DNA of 64,000 nucleotides from Streptomyces sp. DH12 (GCF_020873895.1 NZ_JAHWGT010000022.1:1-64000), one strand, 5' to 3'; counted from the first letter of the stretch, positions 27,822 through 38,201 are shown. The notes: a model not told the origin generated them from the letters alone. Program-made: numbers and translations.

Positions 27822-30800
27822 GTGAACGGCGATCGCGACGAGATCCACCGGGGATGGAACGCTCCTCCCGTCGACGATCAGTCGGATGTGGACGCCGCCG
27901 AGATGACGGGTGAGTTCACCATCGACTACACGCCGCCCGCCTGGTACACGCAGAACGCCGGCGGCGCGGACACGGCGTCGCAGGGTGCCACGCCGCCGCC
28001 CCCTCCCCCGCCGCCGACCGGGCAGCCGATTGCCGTTCCCGGGCTGCCGCAGACCGGCGGCTTCCAGCCGTACCCGGCGCCCGCCGCCCCGCCGGTGCCG
28101 CCGGACCCCTCCGCCTACCCCGCCCCGCCGGCCCCCGCGCCCGCGCCGCCCTCGGCGCTGGTGCCGGTGCCGGAGCCCACCGCGCCCCCGGCCGAGCCCG
28201 TACGGTACGAGCCCTACGGCGGCGGTGACGCGGCGGCCGGGGCGACCATGCGCTTCTCCCCCGCCGCCCTCCGGCCCGACGCGGAGGCGGGGCACCCGGC
28301 TCCCGACGCCCCCGACGCCTCCCCTTCCGCCGAGGAGCGGCCCGAGGCGACCGCTCCGGCCGCCGACGACCCCGCCGCGCCGACGGCGGAGGACACCCCG
28401 GCCGGCGTGGCCGGTACGGACGCGACGACCGGAGAGGACGGAACGGCCCCGGCGTACCCGGCCGGCGCCGTGACGGACGCCGACGGGACGCCTGACGAGA
28501 CGCCCGCCGCTGCCACCACCGACGTGCCGCCCGGGACCCCGGACGCTGCCGGCGGCGACGCGGTCCACAGCGATGGCGTACCAGCCGACGGCGGCGCGTC
28601 CGACGCGGCACCGGGCGACACCCCGACCACGGACGGCACCCCGGAGCACGGTGCCGCCGGGAGCCACGCCCCGGAGGGCGGTGGCTCCACGGACGGCGGC
28701 TCCGCCGACGAACCCGCCCCCGTCCACGGCCCCCGGCAGGACGGCGCCCCCGCGACCGGCGCCGACGCCGCCCCCACCCCGCAGCCGGAACACGAACCGC
28801 AGCCGGAGCCCGAACCGCAGGCACAGCCGCAGTCCCAGGCACAGCCGCAGCCGCAGCCGCAGCCGCAGCCCGATGAGGTGGCCGGGCCCGCCGCCGCCGT
28901 ACCGCCCGCCCAGCCGTGGGCGCCGCAGCCCGATGCGCCCGGCGCTCGGATGCCCGGACTGCCGCCGCTGCCGCCCGCGTTCCAGCCCGCGGCCCCGGCG
29001 GCCGCCCCGCAGTGGCCCGCCCAGACACCGCAGGCCCCGCAGCCGCCCGGCGCCGGCCCCTCGGCTCCGTCCGCGCAGGCGCCCGCCGCGTGGCCCGCGT
29101 CGCCGCCCGCGCCCGGCGTGCCGCCGCAGCAGCAGCCGTACGCCGCGAACACCGCCGCCCCGCAGGGTGGTCACGGCTTCCCGGCCCCGCACCCCGGCCA
29201 GGACCAGGCGAGCCGGCCGGGGCAGTCGGGGCAGCCCCACGGCGGATACGGATTCCCCCAGGCCCACGCTCCCGCCCCGGGGCAACCGCCCGCCGGCTAC
29301 GGCTTCCCGCACCCCGACACGCAGGCCCACGCCCAGCCCCAGCAGGCCCCGGGCCGGCCCCAGCCGCACCCGCAGCCGCTCCCGCCCCAGGGCCAGGCCC
29401 CGCACCAGCCGCCGCAGGCGCCGGCGCCCGGTACCGACCCCCGCACCGGCGCGGCCTGGCCCTCGCCCGTGGCGCACGACCAGCGTCAGCCCTCCGTGCC
29501 CGGCGCCCCGCTCGGGTACACCGCGGCCGTCGAGCTCTCCTCGGACCGCCTGCTGCGCAACACCAAGCAGAAGCCGAAGAGCAGCCGCAACCCGGCCGCC
29601 GCGTCCCGTTTCAAGCTCGGCGGCAAGAAGGAGGAGGCGGAGCGGCAGCGCAAGCTCCAGCTGATCCGCACGCCCGTCCTGTCCTGCTACCGGATCGCCG
29701 TCATCTCCCTCAAGGGCGGCGTCGGCAAGACCACGACGACGACGGCGCTCGGCGCCACCCTCGCCACCGAGCGGCAGGACAAGATCCTGGCGATCGACGC
29801 GAACCCGGACGCCGGCACGCTCGGCCGCCGCGTGCGGCGCGAGACCGGCGCCACCATCCGCGACCTCGTGCAGGCGATCCCCTACCTCAACTCCTACATG
29901 GACATCCGCCGGTTCACGTCGCAGGCGCCGTCCGGGCTGGAGATCATCGCCAACGACGTGGACCCGGCCGTCTCCACGACGTTCAACGACGCCGACTACC
30001 GGCGCGCGATCGACGTCCTCGGCCGGCAGTACCCGGTCATCCTCACGGACTCAGGCACGGGCCTGCTCTACAGCGCCATGCGGGGCGTCCTGGACCTCGC
30101 CGACCAGCTGATCATCATCTCGACGCCGTCCGTCGACGGTGCCTCCAGCGCCTCCACCACGCTCGACTGGCTCTCGGCGCACGGGTATGCCGATCTGGTG
30201 CAGCGCTCCCTCACGGTCATCTCGGGGGTCCGGGAGACCGGGAAGATGATCAAGGTGGAGGACATCGTCCAGCACTTCGAGACGCGCTGCCGCGGGGTCG
30301 TCGTCGTGCCCTTCGACGAGCACCTCGCCGCCGGAGCCGAGGTCGACCTCGACATGATGCGGCCGAAGACGCGGGAGGCGTACTTCCACCTCGCCGCGCT
30401 GGTCGCCGAGGACTTCACGCGCGCGCAGCAGGCCCAGGGGCTGTGGACGGGTGACGGCCACGGCGCCCTGCCGCCGCAGATGGCCCCTCCGCTGCCGGGC
30501 CACCAGGGCCAGCCCCAGCCCGGCCAGCCGCTGCCCGGCCGGCCCGGCGCGGGGCAGCAGTATCCGGGCCCGCCGGCACCCGCCCCCGGCGGGCCGTACG
30601 CCGCACAGCCCTACGGCGGCCCGCCGTCCGCGCCGGTCCAGGGCCAGTCCGCGGCACCGGTCCAGTCGGCGCCGCCCGGCCCCCACGCGCCCGGCCACCC
30701 GGGGCCCGCCCCGGCCGGGCAGCCCCTGCCCGGCGGCCCGTACGCACAACAGCCGCCGGTCCCCGGCCAGTTCGCTCCGTACGGGCAACCGGGCGTACCG

Positions 30801-30983
30801 CCGCAGGGGTGGCAGCAGCCCCCGGCCGACCAGCAGCCCCACGAGGATCAGCAGCCGCACCCGGCCCAGCAGCACCCCGACCGGCCGCAGGCGGAGCCCC
30901 ACGCCCCGGCCTCCCCGCCCGCGTGGCCTCAACACCCGCAACAGCAGCCGCAGCAGCCCCACCAGGCCCCGCCGCAGCAGTAG
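27822..30983 (+). CDS. Proline-rich MinD/ParA-like ATPase of the type VII locus
   Basis: A 1053-residue protein in three parts. First comes a disordered Pro/Ala/Gln/Gly-rich region of about 560 residues. A MinD/ParA-type ATPase follows with [10 protein letters not shown] near residue 632 and DANPDAGTL. The protein ends with a second Pro/Gln-rich tail of about 170 residues. Mycobacterial EspI has a similar layout and is tied to ESX-1. A regulatory or energy-sensing role in the secretion system is therefore likely but inferred. GTG 27822 has a perfect AGGAGG site; the frame is open upstream without support. Confidence 0.9.
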   Translation: MNGDRDEIHRGWNAPPVDDQSDVDAAEMTGEFTIDYTPPAWYTQNAGGADTASQGATPPPPPPPPTGQPIAVPGLPQTGGFQPYPAPAAPPVPPDPSAYPAPPAPAPAPPSALVPVPEPTAPPAEPVRYEPYGGGDAAAGATMRFSPAALRPDAEAGHPAPDAPDASPSAEERPEATAPAADDPAAPTAEDTPAGVAGTDATTGEDGTAPAYPAGAVTDADGTPDETPAAATTDVPPGTPDAAGGDAVHSDGVPADGGASDAAPGDTPTTDGTPEHGAAGSHAPEGGGSTDGGSADEPAPVHGPRQDGAPATGADAAPTPQPEHEPQPEPEPQAQPQSQAQPQPQPQPQPDEVAGPAAAVPPAQPWAPQPDAPGARMPGLPPLPPAFQPAAPAAAPQWPAQTPQAPQPPGAGPSAPSAQAPAAWPASPPAPGVPPQQQPYAANTAAPQGGHGFPAPHPGQDQASRPGQSGQPHGGYGFPQAHAPAPGQPPAGYGFPHPDTQAHAQPQQAPGRPQPHPQPLPPQGQAPHQPPQAPAPGTDPRTGAAWPSPVAHDQRQPSVPGAPLGYTAAVELSSDRLLRNTKQKPKSSRNPAAASRFKLGGKKEEAERQRKLQLIRTPVLSCYRIAVISLKGGVGKTTTTTALGATLATERQDKILAIDANPDAGTLGRRVRRETGATIRDLVQAIPYLNSYMDIRRFTSQAPSGLEIIANDVDPAVSTTFNDADYRRAIDVLGRQYPVILTDSGTGLLYSAMRGVLDLADQLIIISTPSVDGASSASTTLDWLSAHGYADLVQRSLTVISGVRETGKMIKVEDIVQHFETRCRGVVVVPFDEHLAAGAEVDLDMMRPKTREAYFHLAALVAEDFTRAQQAQGLWTGDGHGALPPQMAPPLPGHQGQPQPGQPLPGRPGAGQQYPGPPAPAPGGPYAAQPYGGPPSAPVQGQSAAPVQSAPPGPHAPGHPGPAPAGQPLPGGPYAQQPPVPGQFAPYGQPGVPPQGWQQPPADQQPHEDQQPHPAQQHPDRPQAEPHAPASPPAWPQHPQQQPQQPHQAPPQQ

Positions 30984-31000
30984 CGGCCCCGGCGCGCCAG

Positions 31001-31035
31001 GGGACGCGCCCCGCCCGAGCGGCGGGGCGCGTCCC
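31001..31035 (+). terminator. Hairpin terminator after MinD-like gene
   Basis: A perfect 14-bp stem (31001-31014 with 31022-31035) and a 7-nt loop, beginning 18 bases after the stop codon. Confidence 0.8.
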
Positions 31036-31056
31036 GTGCGTCCGGTGCGTCCGGTG

Positions 31057-31104
31057 CACGACCGAGGGCCCGCACCGTCAGCACGGTGCGGGCCCTCGGT
31101 CGTG
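31057..31104 (-). terminator. Hairpin terminator of ribF
   Basis: A perfect 22-bp inverted repeat (31057-31078 with 31083-31104) with a 4-nt loop, 12 bases past the ribF stop codon. Being symmetrical, it may stop transcription in both directions. Confidence 0.85.
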
Positions 31105-31115
31105 CGTGTGTGGCG

Positions 31116-32072
31116 TCAAGGCGCCGCGTCGTACCCGCCGGTGAGGTCGCGGCAGCGCTTCACGTCGTCGCCGATCGCCTCCAGCAGCGCCTCGATCGAC
31201 GCGAACTTGCGCTGGCCGCGCACGTACGCGAGGAAGTCGACCGCCACGTGCAGCCCGTACAGGTCGAGCCCGACGCGGTCGATGGCGTACGCCTCGACGG
31301 TCCGCTCCGTCCCGTCGAACTGCGGGTTGGTGCCGACGGAAATCGCCGCCGGCATCCGCTCGCCGTCGGCGGTCAGCCAGCCCGCGTAGACGCCGTCGGC
31401 GGGGATCGCGGTGTGCGGCAGGGTCTCGACGTTGGCCGTCGGGTAGCCGAGTTCGCGGCCGCGCTGCGCGCCGCGGACGACCACGCCCTCGACGCGGTGC
31501 GGGCGGCCCAGGATCTCGGCGGCGCCCGCCACGTCGCCCTCGGCGACCAGACGGCGGGTCAGCGTGGAGGAGAACGGCTGTCCGCCGCCCGCCTCGCCCG
31601 TGACGTACAGGTCGACGACCTCGACCTCGTAGTCGTACGTCCCGCCCAGCTCGGTGAGGTAGTCGACGGTGCCGGCGGCGCGGTGGCCGAAGCGGAAGTT
31701 GGGCCCCTCGACGACGACGCGCGCGTGCAGCTTGTCGACGAGGACCTTCACGATGAAGTCCGCCGGGGACAGCTTCGAGAACTCGGCGGTGAACGGGAGG
31801 ACCAACACCGCGTCGACGCCGAGCTCCGCCATCAGCTCGGCCCGCCGGTGGTGGGGGGCGAGCAGCGGCGGGTGGCTGCCGGGACGGACGACCTCCGAGG
31901 GGTGCGGGTCGAAGGTGACGACCACCGCCGACACGCCCAGTTCGCGGGCGCGCTCCACGGCCCGCCCGATGATCAGCTGGTGTCCGCGGTGGACGCCGTC
32001 GTAGGAACCGATGGTGACGACGCTGCGCCCCCAGTCCTGGGGAATCTCCTCCAAGCCTCGCCAGCGCTGCAC
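31116..32072 (-). CDS. ribF: Bifunctional riboflavin kinase/FAD synthetase
   Basis: Makes FMN from riboflavin and then FAD. The 318-residue protein has an N-terminal nucleotidyltransferase domain with IGSYDGVHRGHQLII (residues about 22-36) and a C-terminal flavokinase domain with GRELGYPTANVE (about 207) and the catalytic region QFDGTERTVEAY. The start is GTG 32072. It is usually linked with truB in bacteria; here a 4-kb gene separates the two. No FMN riboswitch was recognised. Confidence 0.95.
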   Translation of the reverse strand: MQRWRGLEEIPQDWGRSVVTIGSYDGVHRGHQLIIGRAVERARELGVSAVVVTFDPHPSEVVRPGSHPPLLAPHHRRAELMAELGVDAVLVLPFTAEFSKLSPADFIVKVLVDKLHARVVVEGPNFRFGHRAAGTVDYLTELGGTYDYEVEVVDLYVTGEAGGGQPFSSTLTRRLVAEGDVAGAAEILGRPHRVEGVVVRGAQRGRELGYPTANVETLPHTAIPADGVYAGWLTADGERMPAAISVGTNPQFDGTERTVEAYAIDRVGLDLYGLHVAVDFLAYVRGQRKFASIEALLEAIGDDVKRCRDLTGGYDAAP

Positions 32073-32117
32073 TGTGACCGCTCCTCGCCCGAACCCGAAC
32101 CCGTGTACGTCATTACG

Positions 32118-35100
32118 TCATGACCGATACGCAGGTCTAAGGGTGCCATGCCCGCGCGGTCCGTCCGGCATCGGCATCGCCGCCGGTACGCGCGCGGCCA
32201 CGGCGGCGGGCCGCGCGGCGGGGCCGGGTGCGGCGAGCCGCTCGACCGCGCGCCGGGCGGCGGGGCCGACGACGGAGGCCCAGCCGCGCGGGTCGCGGGC
32301 GGTCCAGCCGCTCATGAGGACGGCGAAGCCCGGCACGTCCCGGGCCAGCTCCGTCAGGACCCGGTCCAGGTGGGCGGCGCCGTCGGCCGTCCGGACCAGC
32401 AGCCGGGCGGCGCGCAGGACCAGCTCGCGGGTGCGGGCCTCCGGGCGCCCGGCGGCGCCGAAGGCCGCGGCCCGCAGGACCGTGTCGGGGACGGCGGGGT
32501 CGTGGCGGTCGTCGTGCGAGAGGTCCAGGAGCACGTCGAGCAGGTCGTCGCGCAGCGGGCGCGATCCGGGCGTGCCGGGCGCGGCCAGGACGCGGGTGAG
32601 GGCCGCGCGCGCCTCGGCGGGGCGTCCGCGCAGCAGGTCGGCGACGAGCGGGAAGAGCACGGCGCGGGCGGCGGGCCCCCGTTCGAGGCGCCGGTCGACG
32701 TAGGCGGCGGCGTGCGCGGCCCCCGCGGGGTGGCGGTCGGCGTACTCGCGCACCAGGGCGGCGGCGCGGCGGGCGAGGGCGGGGGCGCGGACGTCGGCGA
32801 GCGCGGCCAGCACGTCGGCGGCCGCGGTCGGGTCGGCGTCGCGCAGCCGGGCGCGGAAGGCCGCGAGGACCGGTTCGGGGTGGGTGGTGAGCGCCCCGGC
32901 GAGGGCGTGGGCGCTCACCCCCGCCCCGCCGGCGCGGAACGCGGCCAGCGCCTGCGGCAGATGGGCGGCGCGGCTGTGCGGGTCGCGCAGCAGGACCGTG
33001 AGGGCGGCGCCGTGGAGGTGCCCGTCGTCGGGGCGGGCGAGCAGGGCGAGGGCCGCGTACCGCAGGAGTTCCCGGTCGGTACCGCGGGTGACGCGCTCGG
33101 CGAGGAGCCGTCCGTACGAGGCCGCCGCGGCGCGTCGGGCCGGGCGGACGTCGTCGTGGGCCCAGCGGTCGACGGCGCGGCACAGGGCGGACGGCTCGTC
33201 GTCGGCGAGGCCGGCGAGGAGTTCGTCGGCGCGCGGGTGGGCGGTGGTGACGAGCGCCTCGCACAGGTCGTCGACGGCCAGGTCGCGGTGGGTGTGCAGG
33301 AGCGCCTGGGCGACACCGGCGACGGTCGGCCGGAGGCGGGAGCCGGGTTCGGCGGGCAGGGGCCGCTCGTCGGTGAACCAGCGGCACAGCAGCGGCTGGA
33401 CGCCGCGCGGATCGGCGGAGAGCCGCCGCGCGACGGCCTCCAGGTGACGGGGCCTGCGCGGGCCTCCGGGCGGGCCGTCGGCGGGGAGGAGGCGCCGCAG
33501 CAGGTCGAGGAGCTCGTCCTCGGAGAGACGCAGCCGCTCCCAGAACCAGGGGCCGAAGCCGTCGTCGGGGCCGGCCGCGGCGGGCCGCGCCGCGAGGCGG
33601 GCGGCGAGCAGCCGCAGCACGCCGGTGTACGGGCGGGCGTCCGGCACGCCGAGGAGCGTGCCCCGCAGCAGCCGTGTCCGCCACCAGGCGGCCTCCGGGG
33701 TGGCCGCGTCGCCGTCCACGAGCCGCCGCAACCGCACCGCCAGGGCGGACGGGCCCCGGTCCCGCTCCAGGTGCAGCAGGGCGTGGAGCACGGTACCGAG
33801 TCGGTGGTGCGGCACCGGCCCGCCGGCGGGCGTACGGGTGCCGGGGACGACGGCGACGCACCCGGACGTCGTGACGGGCCCCGGCGCCACGCCCTGCCCC
33901 GTCGGCACGGCCCGGTCCGGCGGCGCGGCGTGGGTGTCCGGGCGACACGGCAGCCGGCCGGGGGGCGTCGGGTGGGCGGCGCCCTTCGGTACGAGTACGT
34001 CCAGCGCGGCGTCGACGTCGACGTGGGCGCCCTGGATCCAGTCCGCGAACTCCCCGTGGAGGAAGCGGTACCCGCCTCCCGCCGGGACGAGCAACCCCTC
34101 GGCGAGCGCGGCCGACGCCCAGCTGGTCCCCCAGGGGAACAGCTCCTCGAAGGAGGCCCGGTCCAGCTCGCCGTGGCCGGACACCAGGCAGCGGCGAGCG
34201 GCCTGGTGGACGCGGTCGGCGACCCTGGCGGCGAGCCCCCGCACGTCCGGCGCGGACAGCGGCGGCCGGCAACCGGCGGCGATGCGCCCGGCGACACGCA
34301 GGCACAGCAGGTCGTGGTGGGCGGCGAGGACGTCGGCCCTGGTGGGCCGTTCCGGTACGGCTCCGGGCAGCAGCGCCCGCACCTCCGCGAGGAGGCGCAG
34401 GGTCAGGGGGTGGCGGGCGTCGGCCTCCGCGAGGCAGCCCGCGGGCAGCCCGTACCGCTGGTGGGCCTCCTCGGCCTCGCGGTCGGTCAGGTCGCCCAGG
34501 AGCACCGCGCCGGACAGGCGCCCGGCGGTCCCGCCGGGCCGGTCCGGGGCGTCGGGCCCGTCGGGTCTGTCGGGCCGGTGGAGGCTGCCGGGCGGGTACA
34601 GGGGTGCCGCCGCCTCCCAGTGCTCGGGGCGGCAGGCGACGACGAGCCGCGCCCCGTGCGCGCGCAGCCAGCGGACCGTGGCGGCGGTCCAGGCGGGCAG
34701 CCGGTGGGCGAGGGGCGGCGGCATCTCCTCGGGGGCGTCGAGCAGCACGACCAGCGGTCGGCCCGCGTCCCGGGCGAGCGCTGCGACCCGCCGCGCCACC
34801 TCGTCCAGGGCGTCGCCGCCCGCCCCGGGGTAGGCGCTCCAGTCGCCGTGGGCCGCGGCGACGGCGCGCCCGGCGCCGCCGAGGGCCCGCCCCACCGCGT
34901 CCCCGAGGGAGGCGTCGCCGGGGCGGAGGTCGGCACCGCGCAGCCACACCGTCGGCTCGGGCGGGTCGCCCGCACCGCGCCGCCGGGCCAGCGCGGCCAG
35001 CTCGGTGGTGCGCCCGGTGCCGGGCTCCCCGACGAGCCCGCAGACGACCGCCCGGCCCGGACCGGTGTCGCGGCCGGGGACGGCATCGCGGCCCGGACCG

Positions 35101-36113
35101 GCGCCGTGGTCCGGGCGGGCGCCGTGGTCCGGGCGAGCGCCGTGGTCCGGGCGGGCGCCGGGACCGGCACCGCCATCCGGACCTGCGCCGCTCCCCGGAC
35201 CCGCGCCACAGTCGGGACCTGCGGCACAGTCGGGGCCTGCGGCATCCGGCACCGGGGGCCTGGGACCGGCCACCCCGTCCCCCGCCCCTCCCCCGACCCC
35301 GGCTCCGGGGTCGGCTCCGGCTACGGGGTCGGCGGCGGCGTGGCCCGGGCCGGCGAACCGGTCGAGCCGGCGTACGACGGCGGCCCGTGCGACGGGCTCG
35401 ACCGCCACCGTCCCGCCCGTCCCGCCGCCACCGGCGGGCAGGGTGCCCGCGGCCAGTTCCAGGGCGCCCGCGAGATTGAGCGCGGGCCCGTACGCCGGGA
35501 CCGTCGCGGCGTTGCGGCGGAGGAGGTCGGCGAGGGGCCCGCCCGGTGTCCGGGCGGCGGCCTCGGCGAGGGGCACGGCGAGCGCCGCCGCGCGGTGGTC
35601 GGTGTGCAGGGCCGTGGCCAGCACACCGACCACCGTGCCGGTCGCGGCGTCCAGGACGGGTCCGCCCGCCGCCGCGCCACCGCGCCGCATCGCCTCGCTG
35701 CCGTCGGTGCCGATGGCCAGTTCGAGGACCCCCTCGACGGTGGGGAACCCCTCGGTCGCCGTGTAGAGGGCCCGTGTGGTGCCGAGGACGCGCGCCTCGC
35801 GCCAGCCGTGGGCGTGGACCCGTACGTACGCGCCGGCGTCGGGCGGCGGGCGGTCGGCGACGGCGAGGGGGCGGACGCCGAGGCCGTCGGTGCGGACGAG
35901 GGCGAGGGCCTGCGCGGGGAGGGCCGTCACGGCACCGGCCGCGGCGGCGCACTCCCGCCCGTCGGGCCCGCGCACCACGATCCGTTCGAGGCCGTCGACG
36001 GCCTCGTGGGCGGTGACCACCGTGCCGCGGGCGTCGGCGACGAAGCCGGTGCCCCGCGTCCGGCCGGCTTGATCACAGATGAGTACCAGCGTCGCCCCGT
36101 CAGCGCGTCCCAT
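32118..36113 (-). CDS. Trypsin-like (serine-lacking) domain fused to large P-loop NTPase protein
   Basis: A 1331-residue protein. Residues 1-200 resemble a trypsin/HtrA-like fold with GTGFVADARGTVVTAHE (candidate H36) and LVRTD (candidate D75). At the expected GxSGGP site the sequence is GAAAGGPV, so the nucleophile is A149. A low-complexity Gly/Ala/Pro/Asp linker (about 265-350) follows. Then comes a P-loop GEPGTGRTTE (about 360), a Walker B-like LVVLLDAPEE (about 452) and a long alpha-helical, HEAT-like C-terminus. This is STAND-NTPase-like architecture. No signal peptide is seen. The partners and function are unknown; truB follows downstream after 300 bp. Confidence 0.85.
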   Translation of the reverse strand: MGRADGATLVLICDQAGRTRGTGFVADARGTVVTAHEAVDGLERIVVRGPDGRECAAAAGAVTALPAQALALVRTDGLGVRPLAVADRPPPDAGAYVRVHAHGWREARVLGTTRALYTATEGFPTVEGVLELAIGTDGSEAMRRGGAAAGGPVLDAATGTVVGVLATALHTDHRAAALAVPLAEAAARTPGGPLADLLRRNAATVPAYGPALNLAGALELAAGTLPAGGGGTGGTVAVEPVARAAVVRRLDRFAGPGHAAADPVAGADPGAGVGGGAGDGVAGPRPPVPDAAGPDCAAGPDCGAGPGSGAGPDGGAGPGARPDHGARPDHGARPDHGAGPGRDAVPGRDTGPGRAVVCGLVGEPGTGRTTELAALARRRGAGDPPEPTVWLRGADLRPGDASLGDAVGRALGGAGRAVAAAHGDWSAYPGAGGDALDEVARRVAALARDAGRPLVVLLDAPEEMPPPLAHRLPAWTAATVRWLRAHGARLVVACRPEHWEAAAPLYPPGSLHRPDRPDGPDAPDRPGGTAGRLSGAVLLGDLTDREAEEAHQRYGLPAGCLAEADARHPLTLRLLAEVRALLPGAVPERPTRADVLAAHHDLLCLRVAGRIAAGCRPPLSAPDVRGLAARVADRVHQAARRCLVSGHGELDRASFEELFPWGTSWASAALAEGLLVPAGGGYRFLHGEFADWIQGAHVDVDAALDVLVPKGAAHPTPPGRLPCRPDTHAAPPDRAVPTGQGVAPGPVTTSGCVAVVPGTRTPAGGPVPHHRLGTVLHALLHLERDRGPSALAVRLRRLVDGDAATPEAAWWRTRLLRGTLLGVPDARPYTGVLRLLAARLAARPAAAGPDDGFGPWFWERLRLSEDELLDLLRRLLPADGPPGGPRRPRHLEAVARRLSADPRGVQPLLCRWFTDERPLPAEPGSRLRPTVAGVAQALLHTHRDLAVDDLCEALVTTAHPRADELLAGLADDEPSALCRAVDRWAHDDVRPARRAAAASYGRLLAERVTRGTDRELLRYAALALLARPDDGHLHGAALTVLLRDPHSRAAHLPQALAAFRAGGAGVSAHALAGALTTHPEPVLAAFRARLRDADPTAAADVLAALADVRAPALARRAAALVREYADRHPAGAAHAAAYVDRRLERGPAARAVLFPLVADLLRGRPAEARAALTRVLAAPGTPGSRPLRDDLLDVLLDLSHDDRHDPAVPDTVLRAAAFGAAGRPEARTRELVLRAARLLVRTADGAAHLDRVLTELARDVPGFAVLMSGWTARDPRGWASVVGPAARRAVERLAAPGPAARPAAVAARVPAAMPMPDGPRGHGTLRPAYRS
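35103..35156. repeat. Three in-frame 18-bp repeats in the linker
   Basis: GCCGTGGTCCGGGCGGGC occurs three times in tandem with one base difference. On the minus strand it encodes the hexapeptide pattern ARPDHG. Related AGPDxG hexads continue on both sides. Confidence 0.85.
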
Positions 36114-36416
36114 GGGTCGACCGTAGGACCGGGGTGATCAACCGGTGAAGGTCGTCGCTCGAACGCGCCCCCGAGTACCCCCGCCGTTCACTCCGAGCGC
36201 CCGCCCGACTGGGTGAATACGCGTACTGGCGCGGAAAGAGTCCCTGTGGGGGGGCGCGGGGCGGCCGGCCGCCGAGGGCGGACGCCCGCCCCGCGGTGCC
36301 GGGCCTCCCGCGCGGACGGCCCGGTACGGACCGGCCGCCGAGCCCCCCACGGCGCTCCCGTACCCCCCGGGGGCCGCCGGCGCCCCGGGGCGAGCCCGAC
36401 GGGCGGGCCAGACGGC
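36114..36416. other. Intergenic region between truB and the 1331-residue gene
   Basis: 303 bases without a supported gene. A 9-bp stem (36256-36264 with 36286-36294) may help end the truB transcript. The part nearest 36114 should hold the promoter of the large NTPase gene, but no convincing pair of hexamers was seen. Confidence 0.45.
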
Positions 36417-37319
36417 TCAGCCGAAGACGGCCACGCTCTTCGCCTTGCCGCCGCGCTCCTCCACCAGGGCCAGGAAACGCCCGTCCGGTCCGAAGACGGC
36501 GACGGGTCCCCTCGTCCCGTGGGCGGGCATGTCGATGCGCACGCCGTTGAGCAGCAGCTTCGCGCGCCGCTCGTCGACTTCCCAGCGCGGGAACGCGGCG
36601 CCCGCCGCGTCGGCGATCGGCATGACCGCGAGGTCCTGCTGGTGCTGGTCGAGGGTGCGCGCGGCGTCCAGCCCGTACGGGCCGACCCGGGTGCGGCGCA
36701 GCGCGGTGAGGTGCCCGCCGACGCCGAGGTCGGCGCCGACGTCACGGGCGAGCGCCCGGATGTAGGTGCCGGACGAGCAGACGACGGAGACGACGAGGTC
36801 GACGACGGGCGTGCCGTCGTCGGCGACGGCGTCGCGCATGTCGTGGACGGTGAACTGCGAGACGGTCACCGGGCGGGCGGGGATGTCGAACTCCTCGCCG
36901 CCGCGGACGCGGGCGTACGACCGCTTGCCGTCGATCTTGATGGCGCTGACCTTCGACGGCACCTGCATGATGTCGCCGGTCAGCTTGGCCACGGCGGCGT
37001 CGACGGCGTCACGGGTGACCCGGGAGGCGTCGGTCGACGAGGTCGTCTCGCCCTCGGCGTCGTCGGTGACCGTGTTCTGGCCGAGCCGGATCGTGCCGAG
37101 GTACTCCTTCTCCGTCAGCGCGAGGTGGCCCAGGAGTTTGGTGGCCCGCTCGACGCCGAGGACGAGGACGCCGGTCGCCATGGGGTCCAGCGTGCCGGCG
37201 TGGCCGACGCGGCGGGTGCGGGCGATGCCGCGCATCTTGGCGACGACGTCGTGCGAGGTGAAGCCCGACGGCTTGTCGACGATGACGAGGCCGTCGGGCA
37301 CAGGTGTGGTGCTGCTCAT
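36417..37319 (-). CDS. truB: tRNA pseudouridine(55) synthase
   Basis: Converts U55 of tRNA to pseudouridine. The catalytic aspartate is D45 in [12 protein letters not shown], followed by the TruB motif [10 protein letters not shown]. The C-terminal PUA-like region contains [12 protein letters not shown]. At 300 residues it is of usual length. ATG 37319 overlaps the rbfA stop (ATGA), a translational coupling typical of the infB-rbfA-truB cluster. Confidence 0.95.
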   Translation of the reverse strand: MSSTTPVPDGLVIVDKPSGFTSHDVVAKMRGIARTRRVGHAGTLDPMATGVLVLGVERATKLLGHLALTEKEYLGTIRLGQNTVTDDAEGETTSSTDASRVTRDAVDAAVAKLTGDIMQVPSKVSAIKIDGKRSYARVRGGEEFDIPARPVTVSQFTVHDMRDAVADDGTPVVDLVVSVVCSSGTYIRALARDVGADLGVGGHLTALRRTRVGPYGLDAARTLDQHQQDLAVMPIADAAGAAFPRWEVDERRAKLLLNGVRIDMPAHGTRGPVAVFGPDGRFLALVEERGGKAKSVAVFG

Positions 37320-37798
37320 CGGGCGCCGGTGCCGTCCTCGTCGTCCTCGGGCCCGTCCTCGGCGTCGTCGGCGTCGTCGTCCTCGGGCTTGCGGTACGGG
37401 TCGGCCTCGCCGGCGTACGTCTTGCCCGTGGAGACCTCGCGCACCTCGGCGTCCTTCGCGCGCGCCTTGTCGAGGAGGTCCTCGATGGTGCGGGCGTTGT
37501 CCGGGAGGGCGTCCGGGACGAACGTCAGCGTCGGGGTGAAGCGGACGCCGGTCTGGCGGCCCACCTCGGAGCGCAGGACGCCCTTGGCGGACTCCAGCGC
37601 CGCCGCGGACGCGGCACGCTCCTCCTCGTCGCCGTAGACCGTGTAGAAGACCGTGGCCTCCCGCAGGTCGCCGGTGACCCGGGCGTCCGTGATGGTCACG
37701 AATCCCAGCCGCGGATCCTTGATTCGCCGGTCCAGGGTCTCCGCGACCACGACCTGGATGCGATCGGCCAGCTTGCGGGCCCGCGCGTTGTCGGCCAC
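37316..37798 (-). CDS. rbfA: Ribosome-binding factor A
   Basis: 30S maturation factor with a KH-like fold. The 160-residue protein shows [23 protein letters not shown]-type N-terminal sequence and [10 protein letters not shown], plus an actinobacterial acidic tail rich in Asp/Glu (from about 138). GTG 37798 is the start. It overlaps truB by 4 bases and follows the DUF503 gene by 27. Confidence 0.95.
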   Translation of the reverse strand: MADNARARKLADRIQVVVAETLDRRIKDPRLGFVTITDARVTGDLREATVFYTVYGDEEERAASAAALESAKGVLRSEVGRQTGVRFTPTLTFVPDALPDNARTIEDLLDKARAKDAEVREVSTGKTYAGEADPYRKPEDDDADDAEDGPEDDEDGTGAR

Positions 37799-37825
37799 CG
37801 GTCCGTCTCCTCTTCCGTCTTGCGT

Positions 37826-38119
37826 TCACTCTTCGTCGGTGTGCAGCCGCCGCCGTACGGACAGCAGCTCCACCTCGGGCCGGGCGGCGACGAGGCGCTC
37901 ACACCGGTCCAGTACCCCCGTGAGGTGCCCGACGTCCCCGGAGACCAACGCGATGCCGATCTCGGCCCTGCGATGGAGGTTCTGGTTGCCGGTCTCCGCC
38001 ACGCTCACCGCGAACTTCCGCTGGAGCTCGGCGACGATCGGCCGGACGACGGAGCGCTTCTCCTTCAGCGACCGTACGTCGCCGAGAAGCAGGTCGAAGG
38101 ACAGCGTCCCCACATACAT
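37826..38119 (-). CDS. DUF503 domain protein
   Basis: A 97-residue member of DUF503 (YlxP-like), recognised by MYVGTLSFDLLL, SLKEKRSVVRPI and VAETGNQN. Its place between infB and rbfA is the classic one in Gram-positive bacteria, and a role in ribosome biogenesis (rbfA-related) is suspected. ATG 38119 is the start. It converges with nothing and is probably part of the infB transcript, though a hairpin lies between. Confidence 0.92.
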   Translation of the reverse strand: MYVGTLSFDLLLGDVRSLKEKRSVVRPIVAELQRKFAVSVAETGNQNLHRRAEIGIALVSGDVGHLTGVLDRCERLVAARPEVELLSVRRRLHTDEE

Positions 38120-38201
38120 GCGTGCCCGGATGTCCCGCCGGTTCGGGTTCGACGGTCCCCGCCGCGAACCGGCGGGGACAGCTGAACCGTACACGCAGCG
38201 G

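Noticed and set aside
31105-32117. FMN riboswitch near ribF
   Set aside because: No RFN-type conserved blocks were recognised, and only 45 bases separate ribF from the next gene upstream.
32148-36137. 1300-residue plus-strand frame antisense to the NTPase gene
   Set aside because: Composition is Gly/Val/Arg/Gln-rich without domains, and the minus strand has P-loop motifs in a coherent order.
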